From Candidatus Nitrosotalea sinensis (GTDB lineage: Archaea > Thermoproteota > Nitrososphaeria > Nitrososphaerales > Nitrosopumilaceae): a stretch of DNA of 64,000 nucleotides. Every line of letters begins with the position of its first letter. Position 1 is the stretch's first letter. Made by a program: the position numbers and the translations under genes. The stretch spans positions 147,870 to 211,869 of the forward strand of contig NZ_FRFC01000005.1 of assembly GCF_900143675.1 (NCBI RefSeq). Direction: 5' to 3'. Below the pieces are notes generated by a model. It made no database searches, had not been told where the DNA came from, and saw only the letters and a program-made list of their open reading frames with translations. Of this stretch, positions 17,653-26,539 are shown piece by piece.

Positions 17653-19236
17653 GTGCAGATAGAGACTACATTTGAGGACGCGTGTAAAGAGATATGCAAG
17701 AACCTCCTTGCTATATCAAGTCCTACAAGTAATGATGTAAAAAAGCAAGTCAAGAAAATATGTACAAAATATTCACTCGAGCGAATTCCTAGAAATTATG
17801 AGATACTCGCGTCTGTGACAGGATCAGAATATATAAAATTACAAAAGGCATTGGTAAGAAAACCAGTCAAGACGGCTTCAGGTGTTGCAGTCATTGCATT
17901 GATGCCAAAACCATATGCGTGTCCACATGGCAGATGTACCTATTGTCCTGGAGGAATTGAGTACAATTCCCCAAATAGTTACACAGGAAGGGAACCATCC
18001 ACACAAAATGCAATCTTAAACAATTATGATCCAAAAAAACAAATCTTGAACAAACTTGAGCACTTGATTGCATATGGTCATGACAGTACCAAATTAGAAC
18101 TTGTCATAGTAGGCGGGACATTTCTTTTCATGCCACGAGACTATCAAATTAATTTTATAAAATCATGCTTTGATGCGTTAAATGGATTTGATTCTCCAGA
18201 TTTAGAATCAGCCAAGAAAAATAATGAAAAGGCAAATTTTAGAAATGTTGGATTCACCATAGAAACCAAGCCTGATTATTGTAAAAAAGAGCACGTAGAT
18301 TGGATGTTAGAATACGGTGTGACCAGGGTCGAGATAGGAGTGCAAAGCCTTCATGACAGAGTATACAAGATAGTAAACAGAGGGCATTCATACAATGATG
18401 TGGTAGAATCGTTTGAAATCTCGAAAAATGCAGGATATAAAATTGTGGCCCATATGATGCCTGGCCTTCCCTCAATGACTCCAGAAGAAGACATTGCTGA
18501 TTTTAGAAAGTTATTTTCAAATCCTCAGCTACGGCCAGACATGTTAAAGATATACCCAACCCTAGTACTTGAGGATACGCCACTTTATTCCATGTACAAG
18601 GACGGGAGATACACACCATATTCAGATGATGACATGGTGCAAGTTTTGACAGAGATAAAAAAAATAATTCCAAGATGGGCAAGAATAATGAGAGTCCAAA
18701 GAGAAATATCATCAGATCAAATAATTGCAGGGCCAAAGCTTGGCAACCTAAGGCAAATAGTTCAGCAAAATCTACGAAAACAGAATGTGTCATGCAAGTG
18801 CATAAGATGTAGGGAGGCAGGACTCTCAGACAACATAATGAACATAGATGACATCAAGATGCACCGAGAAGATTATGAATCGTCAAGAGGAGACGAGGTC
18901 TTTTTGTCATATGATGATTCAAATGACAAGATATTTGGATTTTTAAGACTCAGAATACCCGGCGGCAACATTCACAGAGCTGAGATTTCCGACAACACAT
19001 GTATTGTTCGAGAACTTCACGTATATGGAAAATCATTAAAGCTTGGAGAGAGAGAACAGGACAGTATTCAACACTTGGGATTAGGAAAAAACCTAATGAA
19101 TGAAGCTGAAAAGATTTCATCAGAAGAGTTTGATGCCAAGAAATTACTTGTAATTAGTGCAGTGGGCACACGAGAATACTATAGAAAACTTGGTTATACC
19201 CCTCTTGGTCCATACATGTCAAAGGATTTGAGATAA
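17653..19236 (+). CDS. elp3: Elp3-type tRNA uridine-34 acetyltransferase
   Basis: Single-protein archaeal Elp3. It attaches a carboxymethyl group to the wobble uridine using SAM and acetyl-CoA. The 527-residue protein has radical-SAM cysteines Cys90, Cys95 and Cys98 (CPHGRCTYCPGG), the barrel motif GMTRVEIGVQS-like (VTRVEIGVQSL), a zinc region with CKCIRCREAG, and a C-terminal GNAT domain (GLGKNLMNEAEKI). The GTG start at 17653 is the only in-frame one before the conserved N-terminal domain; the ATG two bases earlier is out of frame. Its stop overlaps the lysS start as TAATG, so the two tRNA enzymes are coupled. Confidence 0.95.
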   Translation: MQIETTFEDACKEICKNLLAISSPTSNDVKKQVKKICTKYSLERIPRNYEILASVTGSEYIKLQKALVRKPVKTASGVAVIALMPKPYACPHGRCTYCPGGIEYNSPNSYTGREPSTQNAILNNYDPKKQILNKLEHLIAYGHDSTKLELVIVGGTFLFMPRDYQINFIKSCFDALNGFDSPDLESAKKNNEKANFRNVGFTIETKPDYCKKEHVDWMLEYGVTRVEIGVQSLHDRVYKIVNRGHSYNDVVESFEISKNAGYKIVAHMMPGLPSMTPEEDIADFRKLFSNPQLRPDMLKIYPTLVLEDTPLYSMYKDGRYTPYSDDDMVQVLTEIKKIIPRWARIMRVQREISSDQIIAGPKLGNLRQIVQQNLRKQNVSCKCIRCREAGLSDNIMNIDDIKMHREDYESSRGDEVFLSYDDSNDKIFGFLRLRIPGGNIHRAEISDNTCIVRELHVYGKSLKLGEREQDSIQHLGLGKNLMNEAEKISSEEFDAKKLLVISAVGTREYYRKLGYTPLGPYMSKDLR

Positions 19237-20825
19237 TGGAAGAAGAGCAAATAACAATTGGCAGAGGAACGTGGATAGACAAACTTGCAGATGAACTTGT
19301 GCAGAGAGAAAAAACCCTTGGGAGAAAAATGGACTTGCTAAGAGTGGAAAGCGGTCTTGGGGCATCAGGCATACCACATATCGGGAGCCTTGGAGATGCA
19401 GTACGAGCATATGGCGTAAAACTTGCTCTTGAAAATTTTGGATACAAATCTGAATTGATTGCATACTCTGATGACCTTGACGGTCTCCGTAAAATTCCAG
19501 AAGGATTGCCAGAGTCTCTAAAAGAACATCTTGGCAAACCAGTATCATTTATCCCAGATCCATTTGGGTGCCATGACTCATACGGACTACACATGAGTAG
19601 CATACTCTTAGATGGGCTGGACAAACTTGGAATCAAATACAAGTTCCAGCGAGGTGTAGATACTTATCGAAATGGATTGCTAAAAGACCAGATTCACACA
19701 ATACTGACAAACAGCCAGAAAATTGGTAAAAAAATAGCAGAGATGGTAGGACAAGAAAAATACCAAGAGACCCTACCATATTTTCCGGTGTGTGCAAATT
19801 GCGGCAGACTGTATACAGCAACATCATATCAGTACATTGCAGAAGAAAAAAAGATCAAGTACAGATGCATCGATGCAACCATAGGCTCAAAGCAACTCAA
19901 GGGGTGTGGACATGATGGAATAGCAGACATTACAAAGGATTTGGGCAAGCTTCCATGGAAGGTAGAATTTGCTGCAAGGTGGCACGCATTTGATATTAGA
20001 TTTGAGGCATACGGTAAGGATATTATGGATTCAGTAAAAGTAAACGATTGGGTGGCAGAAGATATTTTGAATTTCCCTGCACCAACTCATGTAAAATATG
20101 AAATGTTTCTTGACAAGGGCGGAAAAAAGATATCAAAATCACTTGGAAACGTCCTGACATCACAGGCATGGCTCAGATACGGAACCCCAAAAACAATTCT
20201 ATTGTTGCTTTACAAGAGAATTACAGGAGCTAGAGAGGTTGGAATTGATGATATTCCAAGCCTCATGGAAGAATACAATGAACTTGAGAACATCTACTTT
20301 GGAAAGACCAAGGTGGACAATGTTGCCAAGCTAACAAGATCTAAAGGATTGTATGAATACGTCAATCTGTTAAATCCTCCAAAGTCACCAGCCCCATATG
20401 TTAACTATAGGCTTTTAATTCAACTCTGTAAGATATTTAGAGAAAATAGAATTGCACTTGTCACCAAGAAACTTGTAGAATACGGTACAATAAAAGAATC
20501 AGGCCCAGAGATTGAAAATTTGATAACACTTGCAGGAAATTATGCCGATGACTATGACAACCCGACAAAAGTAGAAGTCCAATTAGACAACATCTCAAGA
20601 CAAGCACTAGGCCAACTTGTAAAAATACTTGGTTCAGAAGATGAACCTTCAGATCTGCAAAATACGATATATCAGATTGCAAAAGATAGTGGAATGCAAC
20701 CAAAAGACTTGTTTAAAATGTTATACCAGATAATACTTGCATCAGACAGAGGTCCCAAGATTGGACCGTTGATACTTGACATTGGGCGAAAAAAAGTGGC
20801 CGACTCTATTACAGGATACCTCTAA
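19236..20825 (+). CDS. lysS: lysyl-tRNA synthetase, class I
   Basis: Archaeal class I LysRS, which charges tRNA-Lys in the cytosol. The 529-residue protein has the HIGH-like motif HIGS at residues 48-51, and the KMSKS-like KKISKS near residue 296. A zinc-binding insertion is visible (CANCGRLY). Class I LysRS is typical of archaea and a few bacteria. ATG at 19236 overlaps the elp3 stop by one base. The small membrane protein gene follows by 3 bp. Confidence 0.96.
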   Translation: MEEEQITIGRGTWIDKLADELVQREKTLGRKMDLLRVESGLGASGIPHIGSLGDAVRAYGVKLALENFGYKSELIAYSDDLDGLRKIPEGLPESLKEHLGKPVSFIPDPFGCHDSYGLHMSSILLDGLDKLGIKYKFQRGVDTYRNGLLKDQIHTILTNSQKIGKKIAEMVGQEKYQETLPYFPVCANCGRLYTATSYQYIAEEKKIKYRCIDATIGSKQLKGCGHDGIADITKDLGKLPWKVEFAARWHAFDIRFEAYGKDIMDSVKVNDWVAEDILNFPAPTHVKYEMFLDKGGKKISKSLGNVLTSQAWLRYGTPKTILLLLYKRITGAREVGIDDIPSLMEEYNELENIYFGKTKVDNVAKLTRSKGLYEYVNLLNPPKSPAPYVNYRLLIQLCKIFRENRIALVTKKLVEYGTIKESGPEIENLITLAGNYADDYDNPTKVEVQLDNISRQALGQLVKILGSEDEPSDLQNTIYQIAKDSGMQPKDLFKMLYQIILASDRGPKIGPLILDIGRKKVADSITGYL

Positions 20826-20828
20826 AAT

Positions 20829-21017
20829 ATGGCACACAGTGAGCACAACAGGCCAAAGGGTAGCGGAGTAATACTCATCGCAATTGGAATTTTAATATTC
20901 TTTTTTGCACCAAGATATTATACAAAAGATCTTGTGGGTGGCATGGTCATCATGGTACTTGGATTTGTGCTAGGCGGAATTGGTTTTTACCTTGCCTTTT
21001 TGAAGAGACGAACGTAA
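20829..21017 (+). CDS. small two-helix membrane protein
   Basis: A 62-residue protein with two hydrophobic helices (about residues 13-26 and 34-56) separated by a short loop with charged residues, and a positively charged end (FLKRRT). It starts 3 bp after lysS and is probably on the same message. No motif or known function is recognised. Confidence 0.7.
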   Translation: MAHSEHNRPKGSGVILIAIGILIFFFAPRYYTKDLVGGMVIMVLGFVLGGIGFYLAFLKRRT

Positions 21018-21066
21018 ATTTCAGACAAAAAGGAATACTTTTCTTACCATATGACAGAGTTTTCTC

Positions 21067-21864
21067 ATGGGACTCTTTGGACGCTCAAAAAAGGACATCG
21101 AGGAAAAAATAGAAGAGAGCACACCAGTACAGACAGAAAAAGAATCTCATGAGATTTCAGACCTGAGAAAAGAAATTCAGGATGCTGCAGTAATGTTAGA
21201 ATCATATTCTCATGAATTAGAAAAAACAAAGACTGAACTTGAGGCAGTCACTGCAGAAGCAAAAGCATTACGAGAAGAGGCAGAGTCTGCAAGGTCAGAC
21301 ATACAGGCAATGAAAACAGAAAGAGAATTGGTGCAAAAACAGATAAAATCTGCAAAAGAAGAGCTTGAACTTTTAAAATCCCAATATTCCCAAACAGAGA
21401 TAGATCAGGTAAAACGACAGATAAATGAGGTAAAAGAAGAACTCTCAAAGATATGTTATGCAAAAGAGATAGAGGTAACAGAGTTAGAGTCCATAAGATC
21501 AACAATAAATTCTGCCAAAGAGGAGCTTGAAAAAATAACCAAGTCACGTGAAAACCAAGAGCGAGAGATAGAAGCATTGGAGGCCCAGAAAGAGATGAAG
21601 AAAAAAGAGATATTCCTATCAAAAAAAGAACTTGAGTTTATCGAAACACAACTTGCAAGTGTTGGAAGAAACGAAGATACAAAGAAAATTGTAGAGGCAG
21701 CAGGGGCAGTTGCAGCATCCATCAATGCAAAATACGAGGCAACAAGAAAAGAATTGGAAATAGTCAAGATTGCATTAGCAAGGACAAAAGAAGAATACGA
21801 GGAGAGCAGAAAAGAGATAGAGAGTTTGAAAAATAAATCCAGTGCTAAAAACATGACAGTGTGA
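21067..21864 (+). CDS. long coiled-coil protein
   Basis: A 265-residue protein of almost pure heptad coiled coil from about residue 25 to 255, rich in Glu and Lys with regular hydrophobic a/d positions (SMC-like, but without ATPase domains). The short N-terminus is GLFGRSKKDIEEK. It may act as a structural or scaffold protein, for example in cell division or chromatin, but nothing more specific can be read. ATG at 21067 follows a 50-bp gap after the small membrane protein. Confidence 0.72.
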   Translation: MGLFGRSKKDIEEKIEESTPVQTEKESHEISDLRKEIQDAAVMLESYSHELEKTKTELEAVTAEAKALREEAESARSDIQAMKTERELVQKQIKSAKEELELLKSQYSQTEIDQVKRQINEVKEELSKICYAKEIEVTELESIRSTINSAKEELEKITKSRENQEREIEALEAQKEMKKKEIFLSKKELEFIETQLASVGRNEDTKKIVEAAGAVAASINAKYEATRKELEIVKIALARTKEEYEESRKEIESLKNKSSAKNMTV

Positions 21865-21912
21865 TGGCACCATTAAAGACATCCTTTTAAGATATGACAC
21901 ACATACAGGTTT

Positions 21913-22143
21913 GTGAACGAAGCCTTTGTTCTTTTAAATGTCGATTATAAACATCAGCAAAACATAATCGATGCAGCTAAAAAAATCCCAATAGCAAAAG
22001 CGGTAAAAACAACTTATGGTGTGTATGATGTTTTGGTAATTTTGGAATCAAATAACATGCAAGATATCAAAACTGCAATAGACGTGGATTTGCACAAGAT
22101 CAATGGCATAAACAACATCACATCTCTTATTGCAGTAAACTAA
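21913..22143 (+). CDS. stand-alone Lrp/AsnC ligand-binding (RAM) domain protein
   Basis: A 76-residue RAM domain without DNA-binding part, paralogous to the protein at 15836-16069 (shared core KKIP..K.V...YGVYDVLVILES). It starts with GTG at 21913, and the thioredoxin reductase-like gene begins one base after its stop region, so both are co-transcribed. Small-molecule sensing that influences a partner protein is likely, but the ligand is not known. Confidence 0.86.
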   Translation: MNEAFVLLNVDYKHQQNIIDAAKKIPIAKAVKTTYGVYDVLVILESNNMQDIKTAIDVDLHKINGINNITSLIAVN

Positions 22144-22144
22144 A

Positions 22145-23119
22145 TTGGCTCAAGAATATGAGATCATCATAGTAGGAGGAGGCCCAGCAGGATTATCTGC
22201 TGGCATATTCATAGCAAGACAAAAGGTGTCATGTCTCTTGATTTCAAAGGACTTGGGTGGGCAGCTAAATTTAATTCCGAAACTTGAAAATTATCCTGGT
22301 ACCATAATGTCAAGTGGTCCCCTTCTTGCAAAAACCCTTGAGAATCAGTTTCTCATGTTTGGTGGAGAGATGGCATACGATACTGTTGAAAAAATCGACG
22401 AGTCAGAATCTGGTTTGATTGTAAAAACTACAAGATCAGAATACAAGGCAAAAGCAGTCGTTGTCTCACCAGGAAAAGTTCCAAATAACCTCGGTGTTGA
22501 AAATGAATCCAATTTTGTAAACAAGGGAGTGCACTATTGTACAAAATGTGATGCTCCATTTTATCAGGGAAGAACAACCGCAGTTATCGGTGTCGGAGCA
22601 TATCTTTTAGAATCTGGAATATTACTTTCAAGAATGGCATCAAAGATTTATCTAATTTACAAGGGAGGGACACTGGCAGGAGACAAGGAGATGATATCAG
22701 CAATAGAAAAAAAAGAAAATATCGAGCTTGTTCCTCAATCCTCAATCAAATCCCTTGCAGGAGGAAACAATTTACAAACAATTACCATATTGAGTAATTC
22801 AGGTCAAGAAAAAACAGTAAATGTGGACGGATTGTTCATAGAAATGGGTTCAAAGATAAACTTGGATTTTATCAAACATTTGGTAAAGATAAACACCAAA
22901 AGTGAGATAGAGATAACAAGTGACGGAAAAACATCTCATCCTGCAATCTTTGCTGCAGGGGATGCAACAAGTATACCATACAAGCAGATTGTGGCTGCAT
23001 GTTCAGGAGGAGCAACTGCTGGTCTTTCAGCATTTAACTATGTAGAAAAGCTCAAGGGCAAGCCAGGCATACGAGCAGATTGGAAAAAGACAATCGGCGA
23101 TACAGTATTTCACTATTAA
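22145..23119 (+). CDS. thioredoxin reductase-like flavoprotein
   Basis: A 324-residue low-molecular-weight thioredoxin reductase fold. It has the FAD motif GGGPAGLSAG (residues 10-19), the redox-active pair CTKC (about residue 138; usually CATC), and the second FAD motif AAGDATSIP. The nucleotide-binding loop is degenerate (GVGAYLLE instead of GGGDSA), and the HRRxxxR motif that binds the NADPH phosphate is absent. It may therefore use NADH, ferredoxin or another flavin donor. TTG start, one base after the RAM protein stop. It is convergent with the MFS gene. Confidence 0.85.
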   Translation: MAQEYEIIIVGGGPAGLSAGIFIARQKVSCLLISKDLGGQLNLIPKLENYPGTIMSSGPLLAKTLENQFLMFGGEMAYDTVEKIDESESGLIVKTTRSEYKAKAVVVSPGKVPNNLGVENESNFVNKGVHYCTKCDAPFYQGRTTAVIGVGAYLLESGILLSRMASKIYLIYKGGTLAGDKEMISAIEKKENIELVPQSSIKSLAGGNNLQTITILSNSGQEKTVNVDGLFIEMGSKINLDFIKHLVKINTKSEIEITSDGKTSHPAIFAAGDATSIPYKQIVAACSGGATAGLSAFNYVEKLKGKPGIRADWKKTIGDTVFHY

Positions 23120-24579
23120 TCCAGGATTTTTGATTTTTTCAACTGTTTGTACAATACAAGAGATAACATTACAGATGCACATGATATTATGGTGGCAGTA
23201 AGAAAGATCAGGTTGTACGAATCAGAGGTAGGAAACGTACCGGAAATTCCAGGAAGTGATGTCTTGTTGGTTTGCATATACATTGCTGCTATTGCAGGAC
23301 CCACTGAAGCACCAACTATTCTTATCAGCGTACTCATTCCAAGGGATGCGCCAACATCAGTTTTTGGAGTAGAGAGCATTATCACATTCATAGCTCCCAC
23401 ATTTGTAAGAGATAGACCTGTTGACAATACTGCAAGGTTGACAGAGACTAGCAACTCAGTAGAGTGATTGAGATACAAATTTGTAAAGCCTATTGCGCTG
23501 ATGATACTTCCTGCGATTATGGGTTTTATTGAGCCAAGCTTTGATATGATAAAACCAGAGGTTGGTCCAAAGATCAAAAGCACAATTGCAAATGGTAATT
23601 GTACATTAGTTGTCATCAATGGATTTTCTCCAAAGCCTAGCGGTGTAGGGCTTCGTATGAGTACAGGTATTGTTTGAAATACCATAAACATGGACAATCC
23701 TACAATCATCACCATAATGTTTGCAGGCAGAATTATTTTGTTTGCAAGTATTTTCAGATTTACAAGTGGTGCACTTGATCTTCTTTCTATCATTATGAAT
23801 AACACCATGTAGACAATGCCAATTGTTACTACTCCAGGTATAGTAACTAGATTGGATGAATCATTGTTTTCAACCATTGTCAATGCCATTAAAAATGCGC
23901 TAATTGAAATTGCAAGCGTTATTGCCCCTTGTACATCAATTTTGTTTTTAGATACATTGATACCATTTAGTTGAAGATGTGAATCATCCACGTGTATAAA
24001 TCGCATAATTATCACCAATAATGACAATACAATTGGTATTATAGAGAAGAAAGTAGCGTGCCAGCCAAAGTTTTGTATCAGATGGCCTCCGGCAACAAGT
24101 CCTATTACAGCACCTGCGGCAAACATTGAGGTTATTATGCCCTGGCCTATTGCAAGCTTGCTTCTGGGAAACAATTCCCGGATTATCCCAAAGGCTATTG
24201 GAAACATCGACATTCCTATCCCCTGAATGATGCGTATTGCAAGCATTTGATAGATATCAGTTACAAATCCTCCAAGTGACACGCCAAGTGCATATATTCC
24301 CATTACAATGAGCAAGATCTTTTTTCTTCCATAGATGTCAGAGAGCTTACCTGTAATTGGAGTCATTATTGCACCTGCAATCAGATAAGTAGTCAAAATC
24401 CAAGAGGACATACCATAAGATATGTGGAAATCTTTGATAAGATCAGGAATTGCTGGAACTAGCATCGTCTCTGCATACATGACCATTGTTGCAATTAGAC
24501 TCAGAATTGCAAGTGTCTTCCATGCAGAAGAAGGGATTTTTTCCTGAAGACCATCAGTGTTTGATTGCGAAATTTTCAT
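23116..24579 (-). CDS. MFS efflux transporter (DHA2-like)
   Basis: A membrane transporter of about 487 residues with around 14 hydrophobic segments, of the drug:H+ antiporter type. The loop 2-3 signature GKLSDIYGRKKILL is clear, and motif C is suggested by ITSMFAAGAVIGLVAGG. A longer frame starts at a TTG (24621) inside the upstream gene; the ATG at 24579, one base after the MarR stop codon, is a better start. Co-transcription with the MarR regulator suggests a substrate-inducible pump. Confidence 0.9.
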   Translation of the reverse strand: MKISQSNTDGLQEKIPSSAWKTLAILSLIATMVMYAETMLVPAIPDLIKDFHISYGMSSWILTTYLIAGAIMTPITGKLSDIYGRKKILLIVMGIYALGVSLGGFVTDIYQMLAIRIIQGIGMSMFPIAFGIIRELFPRSKLAIGQGIITSMFAAGAVIGLVAGGHLIQNFGWHATFFSIIPIVLSLLVIIMRFIHVDDSHLQLNGINVSKNKIDVQGAITLAISISAFLMALTMVENNDSSNLVTIPGVVTIGIVYMVLFIMIERRSSAPLVNLKILANKIILPANIMVMIVGLSMFMVFQTIPVLIRSPTPLGFGENPLMTTNVQLPFAIVLLIFGPTSGFIISKLGSIKPIIAGSIISAIGFTNLYLNHSTELLVSVNLAVLSTGLSLTNVGAMNVIMLSTPKTDVGASLGMSTLIRIVGASVGPAIAAMYMQTNKTSLPGISGTFPTSDSYNLIFLTATIISCASVMLSLVLYKQLKKSKILD

Positions 24580-24580
24580 C

Positions 24581-25063
24581 TTATCCAGTCCTATTGGATT
24601 TTTTTGTCTGGATTGCGTCAAGTTCTGAAAAAGTCATCAAGTTTTTTGAAATTTTGCGTAACGTTTCAAGTGTTATCCGTACCTCATCATCAGAGATATT
24701 TTTTGTAGAAGATTTGCGTATCTTGATGGCACAATCCATCATAGACTCCCACAGTGAATCAGACTTTGGCATCAAGTAGATACGGTTTGCTCTCCTATCA
24801 TTTGAATCTGGTTTTCTTTTGAGCAAGTTTTCCTTTTCCATCTTGTCAATGATTGGAACAAGTGTAGCACCTTCGATTCCCACCTTATCTGCCAATTCTT
24901 TTTGCGTTAGGCCTGGTTGAGTCATCAATGCCCAGACTACACGCCACTGGCTAAGCGTAACTCCAACATTTTTTCTCAATTCTACATCAAAAGAGCGTTG
25001 AAACGCCTTTGCAGTTGCATTAACGACAAACCCAATGCTGTTTTCAAAATCATATCTAGTCAT
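24581..25063 (-). CDS. MarR family transcriptional regulator
   Basis: A 160-residue MarR-type dimeric winged-helix repressor. Helix-turn-helix: TQPGLTQKELADKVGIEG; wing: LLKRKPDSNDRRANRIYLMP (typical D-x-R-x-x-R). A longer frame to 25156 exists, but the ATG at 25063 gives the normal family length and lies just downstream of a TATA box and twin palindromes. The MFS gene follows directly, so it probably represses its own operon until a compound binds. Confidence 0.92.
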   Translation of the reverse strand: MTRYDFENSIGFVVNATAKAFQRSFDVELRKNVGVTLSQWRVVWALMTQPGLTQKELADKVGIEGATLVPIIDKMEKENLLKRKPDSNDRRANRIYLMPKSDSLWESMMDCAIKIRKSSTKNISDDEVRITLETLRKISKNLMTFSELDAIQTKKSNRTG

Positions 25064-25065
25064 AT

Positions 25066-25092
25066 TTAGTATACTGATGATTAGTATACTAA
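25066..25092 (-). promoter_or_regulatory. twin MarR-type operator palindromes
   Basis: TTAGTATACTAA (25081-25092) is a perfect 12-bp palindrome; 25066-25077 carries the same sequence with one mismatch, 15 bp away. A TATA-like box (TTTATATC on the minus strand, about 25093-25101) lies just upstream, so the sites cover the transcription start and leader of the marR-MFS operon. This fits autorepression by the MarR protein. Confidence 0.65.
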
Positions 25093-25156
25093 CGATATAA
25101 ATCTTGATGGTGACTATATCGATTTGCTTATATCGACTATAGACTTGAGATGGCAC

Positions 25157-25732
25157 ATGGTCAAAGAACCAAACGTAGTAGGAGTAAAAGTACTAGAACA
25201 AAATGGTGTAAATGTAAAAGAACTGATAAAGGCACTAGTTTACAATGCATCAGTAGAGTTTACTGCATACTATTACTTCACAAATCTTAGAGCTCATTGC
25301 GTGGGCATGGAAGGCGAGGCACTAAAGGGAATAATTGAAGATGCTAGATTAGAGGATTTGAGTCACTTTGAATCCTGCTTGTCAAGAATCTACGAACTTG
25401 GTGGAAAACTCCCACTTGATGCGCAAGAATTTATCAAGATGTCAGGTTGTGAATTCTTACAACTTCCGACAAATCCGATAGACACAAAAGCAATCTTGGA
25501 AAAATGCCTCAAGGCAGAACAAGGGGCAATTGTGAACTGGAACAAGGTTTGTCTTATGACACATGGAAAAGATCCTGCCACATATGATGTTGCAAAAGAT
25601 ATTCTAAGAGAAGAGATTGAACACGAGGCATGGTTTTTGGAATTACTTTATTCAAGACCATCAGGTCACATGAGAAGAAAATTCCCCGGAGAAAGGCCTC
25701 ATACCCAGAAACATTCACGAGCTCTGGGATAA
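25157..25732 (+). CDS. Dps-like ferritin-fold protein
   Basis: A 191-residue four-helix-bundle protein of the ferritin superfamily, closest to the archaeal Dps-like (DPSL) group that oxidises iron with peroxide and protects DNA. Metal-ligand positions are suggested by VEFTAYYYF in helix A, DLSHFE in helix B, and EEIEHEAWFLE (ExxH) in helix D. A cysteine pair (HCVGME, SGCEFL) is also present, as in DPSL proteins. Start ATG 25157 is preferred over an upstream in-frame TTG, since a TATA-like CTTATATC lies 23-30 bp before it. It is divergent from marR. Confidence 0.75.
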   Translation: MVKEPNVVGVKVLEQNGVNVKELIKALVYNASVEFTAYYYFTNLRAHCVGMEGEALKGIIEDARLEDLSHFESCLSRIYELGGKLPLDAQEFIKMSGCEFLQLPTNPIDTKAILEKCLKAEQGAIVNWNKVCLMTHGKDPATYDVAKDILREEIEHEAWFLELLYSRPSGHMRRKFPGERPHTQKHSRALG

Positions 25733-25801
25733 ACACTTTCTTTTTGTACACATAATAGGAAATTAGATAAGTTCAGTACTTGAGTGAATAATTGTCAGTA
25801 C

Positions 25802-26290
25802 ATGATAATGATAATTTGTGGCCTTCCAGGAGTTGGAAAGAGTACATTAGCAAACAAAATTGCACCAAGGATTAATGCAGTCATCTTGTCTTCAGACAAA
25901 ATTAGAAAAGAGATATTTCAAAATCCAACATATTCAGCATTTGAAAGAAAATTAGTTTATGACATAATGACAATTATTGCAAAATACCTCAATGATATAA
26001 GAATAAGTTGTATTTTAGATGCAACTTTTAACAAGGAAGAATCAAGAGTTACCATAAAAGAAAAACTAGGTCTGGAGGACAGAGATTTTCAAATCATAGA
26101 ATGTACCTGTCCTGAAAACATAGCAATATCAAGATTAGAATCTCGTAAAAACGACTATTCAGATGCAACTAGTGAGATATATTATAAAATGAAAAAGATC
26201 TACGAACCTGTTAGTTTACCACATATTACAATAGATACAACGATACCCATAGAGACAAACATAGAAAAAGTTCTAAAATACATCCAGTAA
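25802..26290 (+). CDS. P-loop kinase (AAA_33 / zeta-toxin-like)
   Basis: A protein of about 162 residues with Walker A GLPGVGKST near the N-terminus, a DxxR-type second motif (SSDKIRKEI), and a lid-like Arg region (ISRLESRKND). It resembles small kinases of the AAA_33 family, which includes polynucleotide and chloramphenicol kinases. The substrate is unknown. A GTG at 25784 is possible, but the ATG at 25802 puts the P-loop at the usual distance from the N-terminus. Confidence 0.82.
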   Translation: MIMIICGLPGVGKSTLANKIAPRINAVILSSDKIRKEIFQNPTYSAFERKLVYDIMTIIAKYLNDIRISCILDATFNKEESRVTIKEKLGLEDRDFQIIECTCPENIAISRLESRKNDYSDATSEIYYKMKKIYEPVSLPHITIDTTIPIETNIEKVLKYIQ

Positions 26291-26306
26291 ATCAGAACAA
26301 GGCGCA

Positions 26307-26438
26307 TTATGGAAGATCATCAGATGTGGAGGTACAATACTTGTGGACCCATTTTCCTGAAGGGCTCTTTGCTATCTCTTCACCAGATCTGATTTGTGCA
26401 TTACATTCCGAACATACAGTCTTGAATTTTGCTTTCAT
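26307..26438 (-). CDS. tiny zinc-binding protein
   Basis: A 43-residue reading frame with four potential zinc ligands in order: CSEC near residue 9-12 and HKYC near residue 32-35. The composition (KFKTVCSEC..., SPSGKWVHKYC) looks like a single treble-clef or zinc-ribbon finger. ATG at 26438, stop at 26307. It fills an otherwise empty 250-bp gap between two plus-strand genes. The function is unknown; conservation of the four ligands in relatives would confirm it. Confidence 0.6.
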   Translation of the reverse strand: MKAKFKTVCSECNAQIRSGEEIAKSPSGKWVHKYCTSTSDDLP

Positions 26439-26539
26439 TACATCATTACAACATGGTAATGCTAGATAAACCATCTAAAATGTAACTAGATGATCAACTA
26501 GGTCAGATCAGTACAACATATACCTTTTATCCGACTTGA

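Noticed and set aside
25115..25136. Direct repeat TATATCGA before the Dps-like gene as operator
   Set aside because: The second copy coincides with the TATA box of the leaderless gene, so the similarity may just reflect core promoter sequence.
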